Below, piece after piece: positions 34,565-43,585 of a DNA stretch of 64,000 nucleotides; position 1 is the first letter of the stretch, and every line of letters begins with the position of its first letter. Origin of the DNA: Dyella sp. OK004 (GTDB lineage Bacteria > Pseudomonadota > Gammaproteobacteria > Xanthomonadales > Rhodanobacteraceae); contig NZ_FOZI01000005.1 in NCBI RefSeq assembly GCF_900114495.1, positions 124,001 to 188,000 of the forward strand, given 5' to 3'. Both the position numbers and the translations under genes were made by a program. Under the pieces are notes generated by a model. That model was not told the DNA's origin and ran no database searches. It saw only the letters and a list, made by a program, of their open reading frames with translations.

Positions 34565-35875
34565 ATGGATAGCAAGTGCAGCTGCGTGGCAATGCGCCTC
34601 GCACAGATCATCCAGTATGTCTTTTCGCGTCCACGCCTCAGCGTGCGGCAGCGTTCTGCTTCGCTCGACGAAACCGACGCAGCGATGCCGCCGCATGTGG
34701 CGACAGTGTTCTCCCTGCGCTGGTCGGGATGGCGCGGCAGCGCCATCTCCTGGCTGGCTCGTGGCGTACAGATCCTGGTAATGCTCGCCGCCAGCATCGT
34801 CGGCATTGGCTTCGGCATGGCTGCGTTCAGCGATTCGGCCGGGGCGCTTGCCGGCGGCCTCCTGCTATGGAGCGCGCTCTACTACCCCGCGATGATCGTC
34901 CACGAACTGGGGCACTACTTCGGGGCGCGGCGGGCGGGCATGGCGGTGTTGCGCATGCAGCTGGGCGCCATCGAAATAGTCCCGCAGCGCAAGGGATTCC
35001 GCTGGTGCTGGAGTCCGCTAAAAAAGCAGTGGCGTATCGGCGGCTATGTCCTGGCCTTCGCCGATCCTGGACTACCCAAGCGCAAGCAGATCATTGCGCT
35101 GGTGGTTGGCGGCCCGGGCGCGAATCTCGCCGTTGCCGCCGTGCTGGCGCTGGCGGGCTGGCTGTCGCCGCCGCAGGGAGCGGGCTGGGCGTGGATGGTT
35201 TTTGCCGCGATGAATGCCTGCCTTGGCCTCGCCAACCTCGTCCCCCGATTGGGCAAGGGCGGGTTTCCCAGCGATGGTCTCACGCTGCTGCGGGCGCTAA
35301 GGCATCGCATCGATAACTCATCCTATACACGCCTGGTTTCGCTCTCCGTTTTCGGCTGCACGGCGGATCGCTTGCCTGACGATGACATTGCCGCGCTGGA
35401 GGCGCAGGCATTGCCCATGCCGCTCGTCGCGCTCTGGTATCGGATGAAAGCCGATCAGAACAAAGGCGATTGGCAGGCGGCCGCCGGCAAGCAGGCCGCG
35501 CTGGAGGCACTGCTGCTGTCGATGGATCGGGCACAGACGACGCAACTGGCCGACCTCATCGCTTGCATCCGCACGGAAATCGCTTTTTCCCAAGCCATCG
35601 TGACCCGCGACGCTACGGTGCTGGCTGACGACCTGCTGCCACCCAAGACAGCGTGGCATGCACCCTCGCTGTGGCCACGCTGTCTGGCACTGCGCGCCGC
35701 GCTGGCCGGAGATGTCGAGCGTTGTGTGGCGTCGCTGGCTTTGTCCAAGCGGTATGCGGAGAACGCTGTCGATCGGGCGTTGCCTATCAGCGAGCAGATG
35801 ATCCGAGCCTTCATGGCGGAAGCACTCGGGCACGCGTGGAACGAGCGCGCCATCGACGCGAGCCGTACCGCCTAG
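34565..35875 (+). CDS. M50-family site-2-type membrane metallopeptidase
   Basis: 436 residues. After a hydrophobic segment (LVMLAASIVGIGFGMAAF) comes MIVHELGHYFGARRAGM with the HELGH zinc motif (about residues 117-121). A second conserved region (NLVPRLGKGGFPSDGLTLL, about 220-238) supplies the Asp ligand. More helices (LAVAAVLALAGWL) lie between. The C-terminal 180 residues are soluble and helical. Function is probably intramembrane proteolysis or a related peptidase; substrate unknown. Confidence 0.82.
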   Translation: MDSKCSCVAMRLAQIIQYVFSRPRLSVRQRSASLDETDAAMPPHVATVFSLRWSGWRGSAISWLARGVQILVMLAASIVGIGFGMAAFSDSAGALAGGLLLWSALYYPAMIVHELGHYFGARRAGMAVLRMQLGAIEIVPQRKGFRWCWSPLKKQWRIGGYVLAFADPGLPKRKQIIALVVGGPGANLAVAAVLALAGWLSPPQGAGWAWMVFAAMNACLGLANLVPRLGKGGFPSDGLTLLRALRHRIDNSSYTRLVSLSVFGCTADRLPDDDIAALEAQALPMPLVALWYRMKADQNKGDWQAAAGKQAALEALLLSMDRAQTTQLADLIACIRTEIAFSQAIVTRDATVLADDLLPPKTAWHAPSLWPRCLALRAALAGDVERCVASLALSKRYAENAVDRALPISEQMIRAFMAEALGHAWNERAIDASRTA

Positions 35876-36055
35876 GGTTTGAGAATAATCATGCGGTAAG
35901 CTTCATGGACCGGTAGCGGCACCGACAGGGAAAGGCATGGGTCGGCGCTGGTTCGGGAACAGGGGCATCTTTTTTTATGGCCGCTGCTTGCGCTATCGGC
36001 GCTGGGCATGCGGCTCCACGGAAGCATTTTCAAACCAAGGCATGGGAGCCACATC

Positions 36056-37711
36056 ATGACCCCGATTCGCAACACCTTCGCTCGTTCGCTGCTCGCCGCC
36101 AGCGTCGCCGCGCTGCTGCTCAGCGCCTGCGGCTCCTCCGGCGACAAGCCCGCCGCAACCGAGCCCGCGGCCCAGGCCAAGCCGCCCGCGCCGGCGCCGT
36201 TCAACGTCGCCATTTGCGTCAACGACGACTGCGGCGTGATCGATCAGACCGCCAGCGTGCTCATCCCCTTCAAGAACGACTACCAGAACTTCAGCCCTTT
36301 CCTGATGAAGGACACGCTGCTGGTTCAGAAGGACGAGCAGTGGCAGCTGCTGGATGCCAAGACGCGCCAGCCGATCAAGACGCTTTCCAACGATATCTAC
36401 ACCGTCACGCCGGGCTACTTCGGCTTTGAGCGCGACGGCAAGATCGGCCTGATGGACTACCAGGGCAAGGAAGTGCTGGCGCCGCGTTTTGACGAGGTGT
36501 ACGAGGGCGGCGAGCACCAGTACATCGGCTACCAGCTCGGCGATAAGTCCGGCGTGCTCGATATCCACGGCAAGCAGCTCACCGATGCGCTCTACGACAG
36601 CATGGTGGTGCACGAGGATCTGGACACACGCGGCAGCCTGGTCACCGCTGAGCGCGGCAAGGAGCAGTGGGTCATCAACCTCAAGGATGGCGCGCAGAAA
36701 CAGGTGGAGTACAGCAGCCTCAGCGAGATCAACGACGGCCATATGGTCGCAGCATCGCCCGACTTCGCGCATAGCGGTCTGGTGGATGCCAACGGCGCGC
36801 TGGTGGTCCCGATGAAGTACGAGTGGATGGGCAAGCCCAGCGAAGGGCTCGTCGGTTTCCGCGAAACATCCGGCCAGCCGTGCGGCTACATGGATTACAC
36901 CGGCAAAGTCGTTATCGAGCCGCGCTTTATCGAATGCGGCGCCTTCGGCAAGAAGGGCGCACTGGCCAAACTGCAGCTCGAAGGCGATCACCCGGACAAC
37001 AAGTTCGGCATGATCGACCGCAGCGGCGCATGGGTCGTCCAGCCCAGCTACGACGCCGTCGGCGAAGCCGGCCGCTCGCTACTCGGCATGTTCGACTACA
37101 AGCAGGGTTACGTCTCCGTCTTCAAGGAAGCCGGCCCCTTGAGCTACCAGACCGGCATCTTCGATCTGAACCAGGGGCGCGAACTTATTCCCGCGCGATA
37201 CCCGCAGGTCGGCATGCTCACACCGGACCGCTTCGTGTTCAGCGGCAGCGGTGCACCGCTGGTCAGCGTTTCCATTCTTGGCCAGGTATCGCAGGTACCC
37301 GCACTCGGCGTGATGGATGCCACTGGCAAAGTGCTGGCGCAACCCGAGAAGTACGCCGACATCCGCCTCGACAGCGGCGGCCGCTATCTGCGCGCGCACG
37401 ATGGCGAGGAACAGCCCCATGAGGCCTTGCTCGACCTCGACGGCAACCAGCTCATCGCGCCGCAGTGGCACGAGCTGCACATCGACACCCAGCGCAACAT
37501 CATCCTCGGCTACGACCTGCGCGGCACCGGCGACGATGCCGTGCGCGTCATGCGCGCTGCATACGACCTGCAAGGCAAGCCGCTATTCACCGTCAAACAC
37601 ACCGACTGCGGTGCGGATCAATTGGTGGACGGCAGCGGCAAGGTCATCTGGCCGCAGGATGTGAAGCCGTATTGCAAGGCGGCGGAGCCGCAGGCGAGTG
37701 CGGAAGGCTGA
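36056..37711 (+). CDS. WG-repeat lipoprotein
   Basis: 551 residues from ATG 36056. The lipoprotein signal (LLAASVAALLLSACGSSGDK) is followed by WG-type repeats: GKIGLMDYQGKEVLAPRFDE, KSGVLDIHGKQLTDALYD, CGYMDYTGKVVIEPRFIE, KFGMIDRSGAWVVQPSYDA and a last divergent set. Proteins of this type form repetitive beta scaffolds in the cell envelope. An earlier in-frame ATG at 36008 would disrupt the signal peptide. A stem-loop follows. Confidence 0.83.
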   Translation: MTPIRNTFARSLLAASVAALLLSACGSSGDKPAATEPAAQAKPPAPAPFNVAICVNDDCGVIDQTASVLIPFKNDYQNFSPFLMKDTLLVQKDEQWQLLDAKTRQPIKTLSNDIYTVTPGYFGFERDGKIGLMDYQGKEVLAPRFDEVYEGGEHQYIGYQLGDKSGVLDIHGKQLTDALYDSMVVHEDLDTRGSLVTAERGKEQWVINLKDGAQKQVEYSSLSEINDGHMVAASPDFAHSGLVDANGALVVPMKYEWMGKPSEGLVGFRETSGQPCGYMDYTGKVVIEPRFIECGAFGKKGALAKLQLEGDHPDNKFGMIDRSGAWVVQPSYDAVGEAGRSLLGMFDYKQGYVSVFKEAGPLSYQTGIFDLNQGRELIPARYPQVGMLTPDRFVFSGSGAPLVSVSILGQVSQVPALGVMDATGKVLAQPEKYADIRLDSGGRYLRAHDGEEQPHEALLDLDGNQLIAPQWHELHIDTQRNIILGYDLRGTGDDAVRVMRAAYDLQGKPLFTVKHTDCGADQLVDGSGKVIWPQDVKPYCKAAEPQASAEG

Positions 37712-37724
37712 GTCGTTGATGTCG

Positions 37725-37755
37725 TGCCCTCGAAGTGGTTGAGGCTTCGAGGGCA
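37725..37755 (+). terminator. Hairpin after WG-repeat gene
   Basis: TGCCCTCGAAG and CTTCGAGGGCA form an 11-bp perfect stem with a 9-nt loop, 14 nt past the stop. No clear T-run follows. Confidence 0.55.
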
Positions 37756-37829
37756 TGCCTTGGAACGCAGCACGTACGTAAGGCAGATACCCGTTTTTCA
37801 GTTGCTCATCATCGAGGCATAGGGGGCAT

Positions 37830-38144
37830 ATGATTCATCGAATCATCGGTGGCATGGTGTTGGTGGCTTGGCTCTGGCTGGTGTTCCATCTGCATCGCCT
37901 GACGCCCGCACTTGAGGTTTCCGCATCGTCCGGCATCTACCGTGCAGGGCGCGGCGCGGTCTATGTCCTGATCGCACCGCTGCTCAGTGCGGCACTGCTT
38001 ATATTCCCCGACTTCTTTGCCAACCGTTTCAGCCCGTCCTCGGAGATGACCGGGGAGCCCTTGCTCGGAACTGGGGTTTGGCGGTTTTTTGGTTACTTCG
38101 GCGTGCTGGTGAGTTGGGGGTTGGTCGAGCTGTTCCGTTCGTGA
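37830..38144 (+). CDS. Small membrane protein of unknown function
   Basis: 104 residues with three hydrophobic segments (MVLVAWLWLVFHLHRL; AVYVLIAPLLSAALLIFP; WRFFGYFGVLVSWGLVELF). An AGGGGG ribosome-binding site precedes the ATG. No family is recognised. It is convergent with the DUF2182 gene. Confidence 0.6.
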   Translation: MIHRIIGGMVLVAWLWLVFHLHRLTPALEVSASSGIYRAGRGAVYVLIAPLLSAALLIFPDFFANRFSPSSEMTGEPLLGTGVWRFFGYFGVLVSWGLVELFRS

Positions 38145-38226
38145 TCTCTAGGGGCACCGAGCGCTGAAGGCTTGCGACCCATTAGAAACGGCGCATGGAT
38201 CGACGTAGACGCACCCGATGGATGCC

Positions 38227-39018
38227 TCATCCGGGCACGACCGCACGCACGATCAGAAACACCCCCGCCACAATCGCAACAGCACCAATCGTCCACGCGA
38301 CGCGCTCGCCACCCGGCACGACACGCTCGGCGGTAATGGCGGCCGTCACCAACGCCATCGCACGCAGATCCATGATGCCGATGACCAGAAGGATCGCTGT
38401 CAGGCCGGCACAGCAGTAACTGCAATGAAGGCCGAGGCGCAGACCATGTCGCCATGCTGCGCTTAGGTTCGCCTGCAATCGGCGGCCATGTCCCGGTGCC
38501 GCCCGACAGCACGCAAGGTGGTGGGCTTTCCACGCGGTGAACTGAAGTACACCAGCGACCAGCACGACGATGCCTTCCATGATCGGCACCGCGCGCGCGA
38601 GTGCTGGCTGCTGCATCTCGGCCGCTGCAAGCAGGGCGCCTAGTGGAAACGCAGCGATGCCCAACGCAGTCCATACGAAGAAATAACCCAACCCGGCGAC
38701 TGCAGTGAGCTGGCCGAGTCGCATCTCACCGGTACTGCCAACAGCCTGGCGATAGCGCCACAGCATGGGGACCAGCGACGGCAGCATCATCGCCACCATC
38801 ATCACGGCCCACATGCCAAGAAACGTCAGCGTGACTTCGGGCCAGGTCTGCCCGCACATCGGCATCCACGCCATCGACATCGTCCAGTCGCCGGGCATTG
38901 GCATGCCGCCCATGGCTGACATGGAAGAGCACCAGGCGATGGTGATTGCTGCGCTGGTGGTGAAGAGCAGGGCGGCGATGCCAAGGAAGGCTTGTTGAGA
39001 GGTTTGCTGGGAAGTCAT
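38227..39018 (-). CDS. DUF2182 integral membrane protein (metal-linked)
   Basis: 263 residues from ATG 39018. Family marks are MSMAWMPMCGQTW, FLGMWAVMMVAMMLPSLVPM, YFFVWTALGIAAFPLGAL and CCAGLTAILLVIGIMDLRAM. About seven helices and many Met, His and Cys on the membrane face fit DUF2182, described as predicted metal-binding membrane proteins. Earlier in-frame sequence up to 39180 is REP repeat DNA, not coding. Confidence 0.85.
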   Translation of the reverse strand: MTSQQTSQQAFLGIAALLFTTSAAITIAWCSSMSAMGGMPMPGDWTMSMAWMPMCGQTWPEVTLTFLGMWAVMMVAMMLPSLVPMLWRYRQAVGSTGEMRLGQLTAVAGLGYFFVWTALGIAAFPLGALLAAAEMQQPALARAVPIMEGIVVLVAGVLQFTAWKAHHLACCRAAPGHGRRLQANLSAAWRHGLRLGLHCSYCCAGLTAILLVIGIMDLRAMALVTAAITAERVVPGGERVAWTIGAVAIVAGVFLIVRAVVPG

Positions 39019-39060
39019 GTGCGTCGCATCACGAGAGTGACGATGTGGCTCGGTTTGCCC

Positions 39061-39175
39061 GTCATCCCGGCGGAGGCCGGGATCCAGTGAAGTGCGCGTG
39101 CGTAGCACACGAAAATCGCTTTTGAGTGCTTCGCACGGTTGTTTGGACTGGATCCCGGCCTTCGCCGGGATGACG
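39061..39175. repeat. Facing pair of REP-like palindromes
   Basis: GTCATCCCGGCGGAGGCCGG (from 39061) and GATCCCGGCCTTCGCCGGGA with TGACG (to 39175) face each other about 60 nt apart, upstream of the DUF2182 gene. Confidence 0.8.
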
Positions 39176-39198
39176 AGCAAGGCAGCGTGCTCTAAGCC

Positions 39199-39963
39199 TC
39201 AAGCCTGCGTGTACTCATCATGCCTACGCCACCAAATCCCCGTCTCATTGCGCCCCAACGGCGCACGATCAAGCCACTGATACATGCCCCAGATACCATC
39301 CACCCCACGCGCGTAGGTGGAGTAGGTGTGATAAACCACGCCATCCTTCAGCACGAACGCACTCATGCCCGGCCGGTCGCGCGTATATGTCGCCACATCG
39401 GTTCCGCAGGTATCGGCCATTTGCACGACGGGCTCCGGCGCCTCGGCCTCATCCATCGCATGGCCACCGCTCTCGTAGTTGTATTCGATGAGTCCCTTGC
39501 GCTGCTGCTCTTCGGTGAAGGAGACGTCGAAGTCAAAGTTGAAGTCGCTTTCGGTCGAGGACGCCCACGGGAACGTCCACCCCATACGCTGCTTGTATGC
39601 CCACAGCTTGGTCAGCGGCGCCCGCGATACTGCGGTGAACGCGACGTCGTGGTTGGCCAGGTGCACGGCGATGCCGTTGAAGCCATCCGCGATCGATGAG
39701 CAGGAAGGGCAGCCCGCCGTGTAGTCGGGCCCGAACATGAAGTGGTAGACGATCAGCTGCGAGCAGCCCCGGAAAAGCTCGACCAGCGAGACGCTGCCCT
39801 CGTCGGTCTGGAACTGATACGCCTTGTCGATCCGCACCCACGGCAACGCCTGCCGCTGCTGCGCCAGCGCGTCGCCACGCCGCGTATGTTCCTTCTCGGC
39901 CTTGAGCAGCTCGATGCGCGCTGCCAGCCATTCTTTGCGAGTCCCGGTGGTATGTGTGGTCAT
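39199..39963 (-). CDS. DUF899 thioredoxin-like protein
   Basis: 254 residues. DUF899 marks are RKEWLAARIELLKAEKEHTR, LVELFRGCSQLIVYHFMFGP, CPSCSSIADGFNG and SFTEEQQRKGLIEYNY. The fold resembles AhpC/thioredoxin with CPSC at about residues 86-89. Role unknown. It is divergent from a winged-helix regulator gene, which may control it. Confidence 0.88.
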   Translation of the reverse strand: MTTHTTGTRKEWLAARIELLKAEKEHTRRGDALAQQRQALPWVRIDKAYQFQTDEGSVSLVELFRGCSQLIVYHFMFGPDYTAGCPSCSSIADGFNGIAVHLANHDVAFTAVSRAPLTKLWAYKQRMGWTFPWASSTESDFNFDFDVSFTEEQQRKGLIEYNYESGGHAMDEAEAPEPVVQMADTCGTDVATYTRDRPGMSAFVLKDGVVYHTYSTYARGVDGIWGMYQWLDRAPLGRNETGIWWRRHDEYTQA

Positions 39964-40100
39964 GGCCTTTCTCCGTGGGTCTGGTGCCGTTCGAACCGCG
40001 TCGATACGGCGTGCGGGTGAGTGGTCGTGAGATAGACTGCGACCGGCCGACCGGAGGGTGGGAGTGACAAGTGTGGCGCGATTGAGATGAGCTCGATTCG

Positions 40101-41321
40101 ATGGACTCGCTGATCACGGCGGCAGCACGGGCGCTGGCCGCAGGGGACCCTCTCGGCGCCCTGAACCGGGTGGCCCTGCGCGACGACGCCCCCGCACTCG
40201 CGCTTCGCGGCATCGCCATGGCACAGCTCGGCGATTTCGTTCGCGCCAAAGTATTGGTACGCAGTGCAGCACGCGCCTTCGGCTCCAAAGAGGCAGTGGC
40301 CCGCGCGCGGTGTGTGGTTGCCGAGGCGGAGATTGCACTGGTCTCGCGCGACCTGGGCTGGCCCGCAAAAGCGCTCGACGCCGCGCGGATGACACTCGAA
40401 GCACACGGCGACCGGGTGAACGCCGCGCACGCACGCTATCTCGACGTCCGGCGCCAGCTTTTGATCGGCCATCTCGACCAGGCCGAGCGCACACTAGCCG
40501 GGCTCGACGCCACACTCCTTCCGCCCGTCTTGGGCGCCGCCCACGAGCTGGCCGTTGCCGGCATCGCCATGCGCCGCCTGCACGCGAAGGCGGCGCGCGA
40601 GGCGCTTGCCCGGGCTGCGCAGGCCGCGCGTCTTGCGGGCATCCCTGCGCTGACAGCGGAAGTCGACAACGCATCCCTCGCACTCCATACACCCGCAGCG
40701 CGTCTGCTGGCACACGGCGAGGAGCGGCTACTTCTACTCGAAGACGTTGAAACCTTGCTGGCGTCGAAAGCGCTGGTCGTCGACGCGTGCCGTTACGTCG
40801 TGTGCAACGCCGGCACCGTGGTCTCGCTCGCACGGCGCCCCGTATTGTTTGAGCTTGCCAGCGCACTGGGCGAAGCATGGCCGGAAGACGTGCCGAGAGA
40901 TGTACTCATCGCACGAGCCTTCCGCGCGAAGCATCCCGATGAATCCCATCGCGCGCGCCTGCGTGTCGAAATGGGGCGGCTTCGCAAAGCGCTTCGAGCG
41001 CTGGCCGATGTGAGCGCTACCCCGCGGGGCTTTGCGCTGGCGCCGCACAGTGCACGCGACGTTGTAGTGCTTGCACGACCGATTGAAGAGAAGCATGCGG
41101 CCGTGCTCGCCTTCCTCGTCGACGGCGAATCATGGTCGAGCTCCGCCCTGGCGCTGGCGCTCGGCGCCAGCCAGCGCACCGTGCAGCGGGCACTCGACGC
41201 GCTCGCGGCCGCCGGCAAAGTGCAGTCATTTGGGCAAGGGCGGGCGCGTCGCTGGATGACGCCGCACGTGCCCGGATTCGCGACCGCTTTGTTACTCCCA
41301 GCGCCACTACCGAGTGATTAG
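40101..41321 (+). CDS. Winged-helix regulator with N-terminal helical (TPR-like) domain
   Basis: 406 residues. The first 200 residues are repetitive Ala/Leu/Arg-rich helices (LGDFVRAKVLVRSAARAFGS; AREALARAAQAARLAGIPAL), as in TPR sensors. The C-terminal part contains a winged helix (SSSALALALGASQRTVQRAL; AAAGKVQSFGQGRARRWM). This layout occurs near DUF899 genes. It is divergent from DUF899 and 9 nt upstream of a propeller gene, so it probably regulates both. Confidence 0.7.
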   Translation: MDSLITAAARALAAGDPLGALNRVALRDDAPALALRGIAMAQLGDFVRAKVLVRSAARAFGSKEAVARARCVVAEAEIALVSRDLGWPAKALDAARMTLEAHGDRVNAAHARYLDVRRQLLIGHLDQAERTLAGLDATLLPPVLGAAHELAVAGIAMRRLHAKAAREALARAAQAARLAGIPALTAEVDNASLALHTPAARLLAHGEERLLLLEDVETLLASKALVVDACRYVVCNAGTVVSLARRPVLFELASALGEAWPEDVPRDVLIARAFRAKHPDESHRARLRVEMGRLRKALRALADVSATPRGFALAPHSARDVVVLARPIEEKHAAVLAFLVDGESWSSSALALALGASQRTVQRALDALAAAGKVQSFGQGRARRWMTPHVPGFATALLLPAPLPSD

Positions 41322-41330
41322 GATGCAGCC

Positions 41331-41987
41331 ATGAAATCAACAGCCGCAGAAATTATTCGAGAGTACGGTCCCTTCCCGGGTGTGGAGCAAGTGGCTGGCG
41401 TCACCTATGACGGCCAGCACGTCTGGTTCGCCAGCGGCGACAAGTTGAACGCCCTCGACCCCGCGAGCGGCAAGACGCTGCGCTCCATCGACATCGCCGC
41501 GCACGCAGGCACGGCCTTCGACGGCCAGCACCTGTTCCAGATCGCCGAGGATCGCATCCAGAAAATCGATCCCGATACCGGCCATGTGCTCGCCACCATC
41601 CCCGCACCGGGCGGCGGTGGCGACTCGGGCCTTGCATGGGCCGAAGGCACGCTCTGGGTCGGCGAGTACCGCCAACGCAAGATTCACCAGATCGATCCCG
41701 CCACGGGCGCAGTGCTCCGCACCATCGAATCCAACCGCTTCGTCACCGGCGTCACCTGGGTCGACGGCGAACTCTGGCACGCCACCTGGGAAGGCGACGA
41801 GAGCGACGTGCGCCACATCGACGCGCAAACCGGCGAAGTGCTGGAGCGCATCGAAATGCCGCCCGGCCTCAACGTATCAGGCCTCGAATCCGATGGCGGC
41901 GATCAATTCTTCTGCGGGGGTGGCGGCAAGGGAAAGGTGACAGCTATTCGCCGACCGAAGCACGCTGCGGCCAGCAAACGCAGGTAA
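41331..41987 (+). CDS. Cytoplasmic beta-propeller protein (glutaminyl-cyclase/SMP-30-like)
   Basis: 218 residues, no signal peptide. Blade motifs are VTYDGQHVWFASGDKLNALD, GTLWVGEYRQRKIHQIDPA, GVTWVDGELWHATWEGDES and NVSGLESDGGDQFFCGGG. It resembles glutamine-cyclotransferase-like six-blade propellers, although it is short. It is in one unit with the regulator, 9 nt downstream. Substrate unknown. Confidence 0.72.
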   Translation: MKSTAAEIIREYGPFPGVEQVAGVTYDGQHVWFASGDKLNALDPASGKTLRSIDIAAHAGTAFDGQHLFQIAEDRIQKIDPDTGHVLATIPAPGGGGDSGLAWAEGTLWVGEYRQRKIHQIDPATGAVLRTIESNRFVTGVTWVDGELWHATWEGDESDVRHIDAQTGEVLERIEMPPGLNVSGLESDGGDQFFCGGGGKGKVTAIRRPKHAAASKRR

Positions 41988-42006
41988 TCAAAGCAGCGCT
42001 GACCTG

Positions 42007-42125
42007 CTCCCTCCCCTGCTAGCAGGGGAGGGCTGGGGAGGGGTAAGTACTTGAGAAAGCGCCGCGGTGAGAGGTTTTCACAAGAGCCCCCCCTCCCAAC
42101 CTCCCCCTGCGATAGGGGGGGAGAA
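42007..42125 (-). repeat. Family A palindromic repeat, copy A3 (reverse orientation)
   Basis: Carries GCTGGGGAGGGGTAAGTAC, TTGAGAAAGC and CCCCCTGCGATAGGGGGG. It lies between convergent genes. Confidence 0.8.
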
Positions 42126-42138
42126 AACCGCACACACC

Positions 42139-42699
42139 TCAACCCCCGCTAGCCGCCCCCGACGACGAAGCACTAGCCGGTGCCTTCCCCTTGCCCTTAC
42201 GCGTCCGCGGCCCCTCGCGACCTTTGCCGCCACGCCCACCCTGATTGCGATACATATCATCCGCAATGTGCTTCTGATCATCAGAGAGCACCGCATAAAG
42301 ATCGCTCATCGCGGCAGAGAGCTTCTGCATGTTCTCCGCATGCAACTGGGTGATATCGGCGTAAGACTTCATCGCCTCCACCGCATTCATCGTGCCTAAC
42401 TTCTGCGCACGATCGCGAAACGCCTGATCCGCGCGGTTGGCGTTGTCGCGCATGGTCTGCGCAAACGCATCCCACTGCTTCGATTGCTGGTCGGTGATCT
42501 TCAAGGTGCCATGCATCTCGCTGATGCGTTGCTCCACGGCATCCGCGCGTTTCTCAGCGCGCGTCTTGGTCATGGCAGCTTTGGGCGCCGCCGCGGCGGA
42601 AGTGGCAGGCGCGGGCGACGTCTGTGCCCAGGCGGCGGAGGCGAGCGTGGCGAAGGCCAACAGCGCGGGCACAGCCAGAGTGCGAATCACGGGCTTCAT
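42139..42699 (-). CDS. Spy/CpxP-like periplasmic protein
   Basis: 186 residues from ATG 42699, signal peptide ending AAWAQ. Helical LTxxQ-type segments are GTLKITDQQSKQWDAFAQTM and DLYAVLSDDQKHIADDMYRN. The C-terminal tail is Gly/Lys/Arg/Ser-rich (GRGGKGREGPRTRKGKGK), which is unusual. Spy-like proteins act as periplasmic chaperones. It is in the same direction as the next secreted protein gene. Confidence 0.78.
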   Translation of the reverse strand: MKPVIRTLAVPALLAFATLASAAWAQTSPAPATSAAAAPKAAMTKTRAEKRADAVEQRISEMHGTLKITDQQSKQWDAFAQTMRDNANRADQAFRDRAQKLGTMNAVEAMKSYADITQLHAENMQKLSAAMSDLYAVLSDDQKHIADDMYRNQGGRGGKGREGPRTRKGKGKAPASASSSGAASGG

Positions 42700-42765
42700 A
42701 GTGGGATGCTCCGAATCACAAGGGCGGATCAACGACGATCAGGGGAGGGCGCGTGACCGCGCCTG

Positions 42766-43113
42766 CTAATAGCCGGACGGATAGCTGTTGTCGTAGTACA
42801 CCACCCCAGGCGGTGGTGGCGGAGGCGCCGTGCGATACACCACCTCTGGCGGCGGCTGCGTACTGGAGTTGGCGATGGCCGCGCCGGCCACCACGCCCAG
42901 TAGCGCGCCAACAATGACCGCGCCACTGTTATCGCGGCCACCGCGCCGGCGGTTGTCATAGCGCGGCGGTGGTGGTTTCGGCCGCCCATGGTGATAGCCA
43001 TTACCGGGGCGATAGCGCTGCGCCTCCACCGGCAGAGAAGACGCCAATACCACCATGGCAAGAAGCGCCACCATGATCTGGCGAGCGCGCAGGAAACGAG
43101 AGGTGCGAGTCAT
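42766..43113 (-). CDS. Small secreted/membrane protein with glycine-rich segment
   Basis: 115 residues from ATG 43113 with GGAGGG upstream. Signal peptide (MVALLAMVVLASSLPVEAQ), then a basic Pro/Arg-rich part (RPKPPPPRYDNRRRGGRDNS), a Gly-zipper-like hydrophobic segment (AVIVGALLGVVAGAAIANS) and a proline-rich tail (APPPPPPGVVYYD). Role unknown. The stretch 43114-43585 contains only a possible gene remnant. Confidence 0.65.
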   Translation of the reverse strand: MTRTSRFLRARQIMVALLAMVVLASSLPVEAQRYRPGNGYHHGRPKPPPPRYDNRRRGGRDNSGAVIVGALLGVVAGAAIANSSTQPPPEVVYRTAPPPPPPGVVYYDNSYPSGY

Positions 43114-43392
43114 CAACGTACCCTCCTCACATGCATCGGTAGTCGTAACGAACCAACCGGCATCGGTCGCTTGCGCTATGGAGTCGACGCAAAGGGCAGG
43201 GCCGCCAGGGTGAAGTCCGGCCAGGCCGGCTCACGCCGGGCGGAATCTAGGCCATGACATGTGTAGGTTTCCTCAAGGTGGGCCGGGGATGGCCGATCCT
43301 TGATGACGTAACGGGCAATCCGGGCTGATGACGCAAGCAATTGCGCCACGCCACGGTTGCGTTATCCTCGTCACACTTTCCGGGGGGAATGG

Positions 43393-43515
43393 ATGACCAT
43401 GCAGCGCTGGCTATTAGCCGCTCTGATTTACGCAGGCGCTAACGACCACTGCACACTATCAATGGCAGCGACCCCAAGACGCCGTGTCGGTCGCAGCAGA
43501 TTGGTCAACCAATGA
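43393..43515 (+). pseudogene. Possible remnant of a secreted-protein gene
   Basis: Forty codons from ATG 43393 (GGGGGG upstream) begin with a signal-like MTMQRWLLAALIYAGA. A second frame (one base shift) then reads TTAHYQWQRPQDAVSVAADW, which fits better than the continuation in frame one. A frameshift or a truncated gene is likely. It lies directly before the AT-rich FRG/DUF262 module and may be the scar of its insertion. Confidence 0.3.
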
Positions 43516-43585
43516 TTCCCGTTGTCATCGCCTTGGATGCCGTGGCGTCTATTAGTGTTGCTCCGGCTTTAGTAGGAAAAAGGGA

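Noticed and set aside
35993-36991. Open frame of 332 codons antisense to the WG-repeat lipoprotein gene
   Set aside because: Shadow frame; the plus strand has a lipobox and WG repeats.
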